Of a DNA stretch of 64,000 nt, positions 61,877-64,000 are shown piece by piece. Under the pieces are notes generated by a model, which did no database searches, was not told where the DNA came from, and worked only from the letters and a program-made list of their open reading frames with translations. The DNA is taken from the NCBI RefSeq assembly GCF_900018785.1, contig NZ_FCOY01000007.1, positions 619,313 through 683,312 on the forward strand, in the 5' to 3' direction. Within the stretch, counting starts at the first letter, position 1. Each line of letters begins with the position of its first letter. Source of the stretch: Xanthomonas massiliensis (GTDB lineage: Bacteria; Pseudomonadota; Gammaproteobacteria; Xanthomonadales; Xanthomonadaceae). The translations under genes were made by a program, and so were the position numbers.

Positions 61877-64000
61877 TCAGCCGGTGTTCTGCAGCCCCTG
61901 CGAGACGCCGTTGACGCAGGCCACCAGCGCGCGCAGCAGTGCCTCGTCCTCGCGCCCGGACTGGCGCCAGCGGCGCAGCAGGTCCACCTGCATCACGCTC
62001 ATCGGGTCGATGTAGGGATTGCGCAGGCGGATCGACTGGCGCAGGCGCGGATCGTGCTGCAGCAGCGACCGGTCGTGGCCGGTGAGCGACTTGATCCAGT
62101 GCTTGGTCAGGGCCAGCTCGCGCCGGATCTGCGGGAAGAAGCGCGCATGCAGCGGGCCGGCCAGGCGCGAGAACAGCTCGGCGATGGCCAGGTCGCCCTT
62201 GGAGAGCATCATCGCCAGGTCGTCCAGGAAGGTGCGGAAGAACGGCCAGTCCTCGGCCATCTCGCGCAGCGTGGCCTCGTGGCCGGCATCCACCGCCGCC
62301 TGCACCCCGCTGCCGAAGCCGTACCAGCCCGGCACCACCGCGCGCGCCTGGCTCCAGGCGAACACCCACGGGATCGCGCGCAGGTTGGACAGCGCAGCAT
62401 CCTCGCCGAGCCGGCGCGAGGGCCGTGAGCCCAGGGTCATGCGCTCGATCACGTCGATCGGCGTGGCCTGGCGGAAGTAGGCCATGAAGTCCGGCTGGCC
62501 GACGAAGGCGCGGTAGGCCTGCGAACTGGCCTGCGCCACCTCCTGCATCGCCGGCCGCCATGCGTCCTCGCGCGGCTCGGCCGGACGCGGGCGGATGCTG
62601 GCGTGCATGACCGCGCCCAGGGTCTGCTCCAGCGAGCGCAGCGCCAGCGCGCGGATGCCGTACTTGCGGTGGATCACCTCGCCCTGCTCGGTCGCGCGCA
62701 GGCGCCCGTCGATGCTGCCGCGCGGCGCCGCCTCCACCGCGCGCGTGGTCTTGCCGCCGCCGCGCACGATCGAGCCGCCGCGGCCGTGGAAGAAGGTCAG
62801 GCGGATGCCGAGTTCCTGCGCCGCCGCCACCAGTTCCACCTGGGCGCGCTGCAGGCCCCAGCGCGAGGCGACGATGCCGCCGTCCTTGCCGCTGTCGGAA
62901 TAGCCCAGCATCACCATCTGCACGCTGTCGCGCGCGGCCAGGTGGGCGCGGTACACCGGGTCGGCGAGCAGGTCGTGCAGCACCCCGGTGCCGTGGCCCA
63001 GGTCCTCGATGGTCTCAAACAGCGGCGCGATGTCCAGCGGCACCGCACCGTGTTCGTCCACCAGCCCGCCGCGGCGGGCCAGCGCCAGCACGGTGAGCAC
63101 GTCGGCCCGGTCGTGGGCCATGGAGATGATGTAGCTGCCCAGCGCGCCGGCACCGTGGCGGCGGCGCGCGTCGGCCAGCGCGGCGAACACCGCGTCCAGG
63201 CGCGCGTTGCCGGCATCGGCCGCGCCCGGCAGCGCGCGCTCGCCGGATGCGTAGGGCTGCAGGCGCGCGGCGCGCGCCGCCGTATCCAGCGCATCCCAGT
63301 CCGGCACGCCCAGCGCTTCGGCCACGGCGCGGGCATGCACGCCCGACTCCTGGCGCACGTCCAGCCGCGCCAGGTGGAAGCCGAAGGTGCGCACCCGCCA
63401 GTCGAGCCGGCGCACCGCGAACAGGCCGGCGTTGGCGCCGCGGTGCGCAGCCAGGCTGCGCATGACCAGGGCGATGTCGGCCTCGAATTCCTCCGGCCCG
63501 GCGTAGGCCCCGGGGGCATCGTCCAGGGTGGCGCGCAGGCGCGCGCGCATCAGGTCGTTGAGCAGGCGGTAGGGCATGTCGGCATGGCGCGGGCGCGAGC
63601 GTGCCGCGGCCTCGGGCAGCAGTGCCCGGTAGCGTTCCACCTGCGCCAGCACCTCCGCGCCCACCTCCACCAGCGAGGTGGACTGGCTGAGCAGGCTGGC
63701 CAGCTGCCACAGCTCGTCCAGGTACAGGCCGAGGATGGCGGCGCGCTGGGAGTCCAGGGTGGCGGTGATCGTGGCCGCGTCCACGTTGGGATTGCCGTCC
63801 ATGTCCCCGCCCACCCAGGTACCGAAGCGCAGCAGCCGCGGCAGCACCGGCGCGCGGCCGTAGCTGCGCACGATGGCGTGCTCCAGGCTCTCGTACAGCG
63901 CCGGCACGATGCGGTAGAGCACCCGGGTCAGGTAGAACCCCACGTGCTCGCGCTCGTCGGCCACGGTCGGGCGCACCGGCGAGGAATCGGCGGTCTGCCA
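61877..64000 (-). CDS. ppc: Phosphoenolpyruvate carboxylase, C-terminal part (cut by window edge)
   Basis: The frame is open from the right edge (about 707 residues visible), and the first visible residues [20 protein letters not shown] are the conserved start of the carboxylase core. Catalytic motifs are [16 protein letters not shown] (Arg/Asp region), [39 protein letters not shown], the [14 protein letters not shown] loop and [20 protein letters not shown]. The chain ends VSQGLQNTG, the usual C-terminal Gly. PEP carboxylase replenishes oxaloacetate from PEP and bicarbonate, here also feeding PrpC and citrate synthase. The N-terminal part, about 200 residues, lies outside the window. Confidence 0.95.
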   Translation of the reverse strand, partial: WQTADSSPVRPTVADEREHVGFYLTRVLYRIVPALYESLEHAIVRSYGRAPVLPRLLRFGTWVGGDMDGNPNVDAATITATLDSQRAAILGLYLDELWQLASLLSQSTSLVEVGAEVLAQVERYRALLPEAAARSRPRHADMPYRLLNDLMRARLRATLDDAPGAYAGPEEFEADIALVMRSLAAHRGANAGLFAVRRLDWRVRTFGFHLARLDVRQESGVHARAVAEALGVPDWDALDTAARAARLQPYASGERALPGAADAGNARLDAVFAALADARRRHGAGALGSYIISMAHDRADVLTVLALARRGGLVDEHGAVPLDIAPLFETIEDLGHGTGVLHDLLADPVYRAHLAARDSVQMVMLGYSDSGKDGGIVASRWGLQRAQVELVAAAQELGIRLTFFHGRGGSIVRGGGKTTRAVEAAPRGSIDGRLRATEQGEVIHRKYGIRALALRSLEQTLGAVMHASIRPRPAEPREDAWRPAMQEVAQASSQAYRAFVGQPDFMAYFRQATPIDVIERMTLGSRPSRRLGEDAALSNLRAIPWVFAWSQARAVVPGWYGFGSGVQAAVDAGHEATLREMAEDWPFFRTFLDDLAMMLSKGDLAIAELFSRLAGPLHARFFPQIRRELALTKHWIKSLTGHDRSLLQHDPRLRQSIRLRNPYIDPMSVMQVDLLRRWRQSGREDEALLRALVACVNGVSQGLQNTG

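Overview
The window is a roughly 64-kb piece of a GC-rich gammaproteobacterial chromosome. It most likely comes from the Xanthomonadales (family Xanthomonadaceae/Lysobacteraceae: Xanthomonas, Stenotrophomonas, Lysobacter, Luteimonas and relatives). The evidence is gene content and order: pilA/pilC/pilD/coaE, the fab cluster ending in mltG-tmk-holB-pilZ, the AcnD/PrpF version of the methylcitrate cycle, and kdkA next to a heptosyltransferase. I cannot name the genus from the sequence alone.

Layout. 1-6.2 kb is a type IV pilus locus. The major pilin gene pilA has a good sigma-54 promoter and its own terminator. It is followed by an AT-richer block holding a TPR-containing membrane protein, a second pilin and the start of a GT-C type glycosyltransferase, and it is divergent from pilC-pilD. 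6.2-11.2 kb holds the remains of a RelE/ParE-type toxin-antitoxin pair, coaE, a TonB-dependent receptor and a gene-poor stretch with tandem repeats. 11.2-21.2 kb is the propionate (2-methylcitrate) operon prpB-prpC-acnD-(2H phosphoesterase)-prpF-prpD, read from a perfect -24/-12 promoter, with the divergent sigma-54 activator gene prpR. 21.3-31.3 kb holds an RcnB-like protein, tRNA-Val and the fatty-acid synthesis/replication cluster yceD-rpmF-fabH-(kinase-like)-fabD-fabG-acpP-fabF-mltG-tmk-holB-pilZ. 31.4-41 kb holds yceF (Maf), three membrane glycosyltransferase-type genes, and a MoxR/DUF58/transglutaminase/Slp operon. 41-45 kb holds hit, recR, ebfC, dnaX, tRNA-Ser(GGA) and the 4.5S (SRP) RNA gene. 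The SRP RNA gene is followed by a tandem array in which its 3' half is repeated. 45.7-50.4 kb holds a metallo-beta-lactamase-fold protein, kdkA, a heptosyltransferase, a broken nucleotidyltransferase, a DUF6165 protein, tRNA-Ser(CGA) and a PP2C phosphatase. 50.4-55.8 kb holds dnaQ, rnhA and a methyltransferase divergent from gloB-mltD, the same neighbourhood as in E. coli, followed by fabI. 55.8-64 kb holds panE, a thioesterase, an aldo/keto reductase, a coupled tetR-DUF4105-hydrolase operon and the C-terminal part of ppc.

How the genes work together. The prp operon converts propionyl-CoA to pyruvate and succinate by the AcnD/PrpF route and appears to be switched by PrpR with sigma-54. The fab cluster makes fatty acids (FabD/FabH/FabG/FabF with ACP; FabI is encoded separately). 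pilA, pilC, pilD and the PilZ protein belong to type IV pilus biogenesis. kdkA and the heptosyltransferase belong to LPS core synthesis.

Most unusual points: (1) the array of truncated SRP-RNA copies directly behind the intact SRP RNA gene; (2) a 66-bp in-frame duplication at the start of prpF; (3) a prpB reading frame whose conserved N-terminus has no in-frame start codon and would be repaired by one extra C in a C tract; (4) an accessory pilin/glycosyltransferase island at the left edge; (5) a decayed toxin-antitoxin pair; (6) a 29-codon ORF coupled at both ends between fabF and mltG.
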